Shown: piece after piece, positions 22,647 to 23,949 of the stretch
Layout of the letters: each line of letters begins with the position of its first letter
How positions within the stretch are numbered: position 1 is the stretch's first letter
Assembly (NCBI GenBank): GCA_045531435.1
Contig: JAZSDZ010000168.1
Coordinates: 1 to 23,949, forward strand
Length of the DNA: 23,949 bases
Source: Fimenecus sp045531435
GTDB lineage: Bacteria; Bacillota; Clostridia; Oscillospirales; Acutalibacteraceae
Reading direction: 5' to 3'
Made by a program: the position numbers and the translations under genes
The notes under the pieces: model-generated
The model's database searches: none
What the model saw: only the letters and a program-made list of their open reading frames with translations
Told to the model about the DNA's origin: nothing

Positions 22647-23684
22647 ATGAAAAAGAAGATAATAAAAGTAATTGCAGTTATTTTGGCAGTCGTGCTTATT
22701 GGTGGTGGAACTTTTGGTGGATATATTTTATATCGCTTTAATTTCAACGGACCAAAGGAACTTGCTCATTCTTATGATGAAATATATAATCAAAAGCCGA
22801 TTACATATGATGTAGGTGATGACAGAGAGTTTGCAATTCTGAAAATCAATGATACTCATTTTTATAATGGTACTTGTAAGAATGACAAAAAAACAATGTC
22901 GGATTTGAAAATCATTCTTGATAAAACTTATTGTGATTTTATTGTTGTCAATGGTGATATGGTGGATGGTTTTAATCTTAATTCCCAATATGACAAATAT
23001 GGTGCTACAAAGATTTTTGCTGACCTTGTTGACAGTTACAATATCCCTTGGACTTTTATTCCGGGGAACAACGACAGCGAGATTGATGGTGAAAACGAAG
23101 ATTTGATTGCGTATCTTATGCAATATGAGAATTTTGTCTGTGGAAATGAGAAAAACATTGACGGCGATATGCAGTATTTTATTGACCTTGAATATGAAGG
23201 AGAATTAGCACATTCACTTGCTTTTATGGATAGTAATGCAAGAACAATCAAGGCGATAGGCGAATACGATTATATAAAAGAAAACCAGATTGAATGGTTG
23301 CTTGACGGAATTGAAAAGAGAAAAGTCAAAACAAGTGTTTTTTATCACATGAATACACCTGAATTCAAGACTGCATTTGAAAATGGTGAAGCATACGAAG
23401 GATTCCCGTCTGCTTATGTGTATGAACTTGATACGATTAGAGAAAATAAACTGTTTGACGATATGACAGCAGATAACGAATATATTTCTCTTGTTTCGAT
23501 AGGCCATGTTCATAGTAATAATATGTGTCATTTCTATAACGGAAGATATTATCAGTTGAGTAGTGTAAGTGGATACAATGCATCGCATCCCGAAGACTTA
23601 ATTCCTTCATGTACATTGACAGTAATTGATGTAACAGAAGAAAATGCAAAAGAAATGTATCATTTTGAAAAAGTAGAAGCATAA
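22647..23684 (+). CDS. Membrane-anchored calcineurin-like metallophosphoesterase
   Basis: A 345-aa phosphoesterase with an N-terminal Lys-rich stretch and one hydrophobic helix (about 5-28), so it is probably anchored with its catalytic domain outside. Metal-site motifs are 'NDTHF' (D69, H71), 'NGDMVDG' (D104), 'GNND' (140-143) in place of GNHD, 'YHMN' (H234) and 'GHVH' (286-289). The expected His of GNHD, normally the general acid, is Asn142. 'GNNDSE' otherwise follows the 'GNHDSE' pattern of yeast Dcr2-like phosphatases. ATG 22647 is preferred; ATG 22638 abuts the Shine-Dalgarno GGGAG. Substrate unknown. It may be controlled by the divergent XRE regulator. Confidence 0.87.
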   Translation: MKKKIIKVIAVILAVVLIGGGTFGGYILYRFNFNGPKELAHSYDEIYNQKPITYDVGDDREFAILKINDTHFYNGTCKNDKKTMSDLKIILDKTYCDFIVVNGDMVDGFNLNSQYDKYGATKIFADLVDSYNIPWTFIPGNNDSEIDGENEDLIAYLMQYENFVCGNEKNIDGDMQYFIDLEYEGELAHSLAFMDSNARTIKAIGEYDYIKENQIEWLLDGIEKRKVKTSVFYHMNTPEFKTAFENGEAYEGFPSAYVYELDTIRENKLFDDMTADNEYISLVSIGHVHSNNMCHFYNGRYYQLSSVSGYNASHPEDLIPSCTLTVIDVTEENAKEMYHFEKVEA

Positions 23685-23701
23685 AAACTTATAAAAAAAT
23701 C

Positions 23702-23740
23702 AAACCGGACAGATTGTTTAATCTGTCCGGTTTCTTTATG
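23702..23740. terminator. Bidirectional terminator between the phosphoesterase and beta-galactosidase genes
   Basis: A perfect 14-bp stem, AAACCGGACAGATT (23702-23715) with its complement (23720-23733) and loop GTTT, is flanked by A-rich and T-rich DNA. It serves the two converging genes. Confidence 0.88.
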
Positions 23741-23749
23741 GTTTAATTT

Positions 23750-23949
23750 TTATTTAATTGGAGAGATTCGGAATGTGTATGTGTATTCCTTATTTGGTTT
23801 CAACTGATATTTTTCACGAACCTGTGCATCACCCGGCATATCTCCGCCGACACCAATCTGATTCAAGTCAACATTGAATGTTGTAATGTCATAGTGTGGT
23901 AATTCGTGGATATGCTTTGCAAGTTGAAGCTGGTCTTGTGTGTAGTGCC
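23750..23949 (-). CDS. lacZ: Beta-galactosidase (GH2), C-terminal end only
   Basis: The last 65 codons of a gene that begins beyond the window; the stop is TAA at 23750-23752. The translation shows the end of the beta-galactosidase small-chain domain: 'QLQLAKHIHELPHYDITTFN', then the hallmark 'GVGGDMPG', and a terminal 'YTYTFRISPIK'. This domain closes large LacZ-type glycoside hydrolase family 2 enzymes of about 1000 aa, which hydrolyse lactose and other beta-galactosides. The catalytic domain is not in view, so activity cannot be judged. It converges on the phosphoesterase gene across a shared terminator. Confidence 0.85.
   Translation of the reverse strand, partial: HYTQDQLQLAKHIHELPHYDITTFNVDLNQIGVGGDMPGDAQVREKYQLKPNKEYTYTFRISPIK

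Noticed and set aside
22526..22747. 73-aa minus-strand frame opposite the anchored phosphoesterase start
   Set aside because: It overlaps the promoter region and the real gene on the other strand, with no Shine-Dalgarno.

Overview
The window looks like a chromosomal stretch of an AT-rich, low-GC Gram-positive anaerobe, most likely a gut Clostridia of the Ruminococcaceae/Oscillospiraceae kind. This rests on strong AGGAGG-type ribosome binding sites, sigma-A-like promoters, a clostridial small Cys-rich protein (DUF6472-like), sialic acid and beta-galactoside enzymes, and lysoplasmalogenase-like proteins that fit a plasmalogen-containing anaerobe. Placement is an inference from gene content; there is no rRNA in the window.

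Layout. 1-600: 3' part of an IS200/IS605-type element (tnpA, cut by the window edge) followed by four perfect hairpins. 625-1122 (-): flavin reductase-like protein. 1382-2236: small XRE regulator translationally close-coupled to endonuclease III (nth). 2445-4199: a 584-aa membrane protein of unknown function with its own promoter. 4293-12378: a complete one-strand arginine cluster argG-argH-argC-argJ-argB-argD-argF, preceded by a dense array of ARG-box-like sites and a good promoter, and closed by a strong terminator. 12466-14597 (-): N-acetylneuraminate lyase plus AGE-family epimerase, a sialic acid catabolic pair. 14790-14967: tRNA-Met(CAU) and tRNA-Glu(UUC) behind a consensus promoter. 15177-15879: nitroreductase and an overlapping small Cys-rich protein. 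15961-20454: two tandem YhhN/lysoplasmalogenase-like membrane proteins, a GPH/MelB-type transporter and a cytosolic metallophosphoesterase. 20652-22235: threonine ammonia-lyase and RidA. 22321-23684: divergent XRE regulator and membrane-anchored metallophosphoesterase with an operator-like palindrome between them. 23750-23949 (-): C-terminus of a GH2 beta-galactosidase running off the edge.

How the genes work together. The arginine cluster encodes the whole route from glutamate to arginine by the acetyl-recycling pathway (ArgJ replaces ArgA and ArgE), except carbamoyl phosphate synthesis (carAB is absent here). NanA and the epimerase would turn sialic acid into ManNAc and then GlcNAc. IlvA makes reactive 2-aminoacrylate/2-aminocrotonate intermediates that RidA hydrolyses. 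The YhhN pair, transporter and phosphoesterase form the least understood block; I suggest, as a hypothesis only, a role in lysoplasmalogen turnover.

Also notable is a 27-bp REP-like repeat (four copies of one unit at three intergenic loci), and two near-identical terminator cores flanking the last divergent gene pair. I saw no CRISPR array, prophage or obvious defence system.
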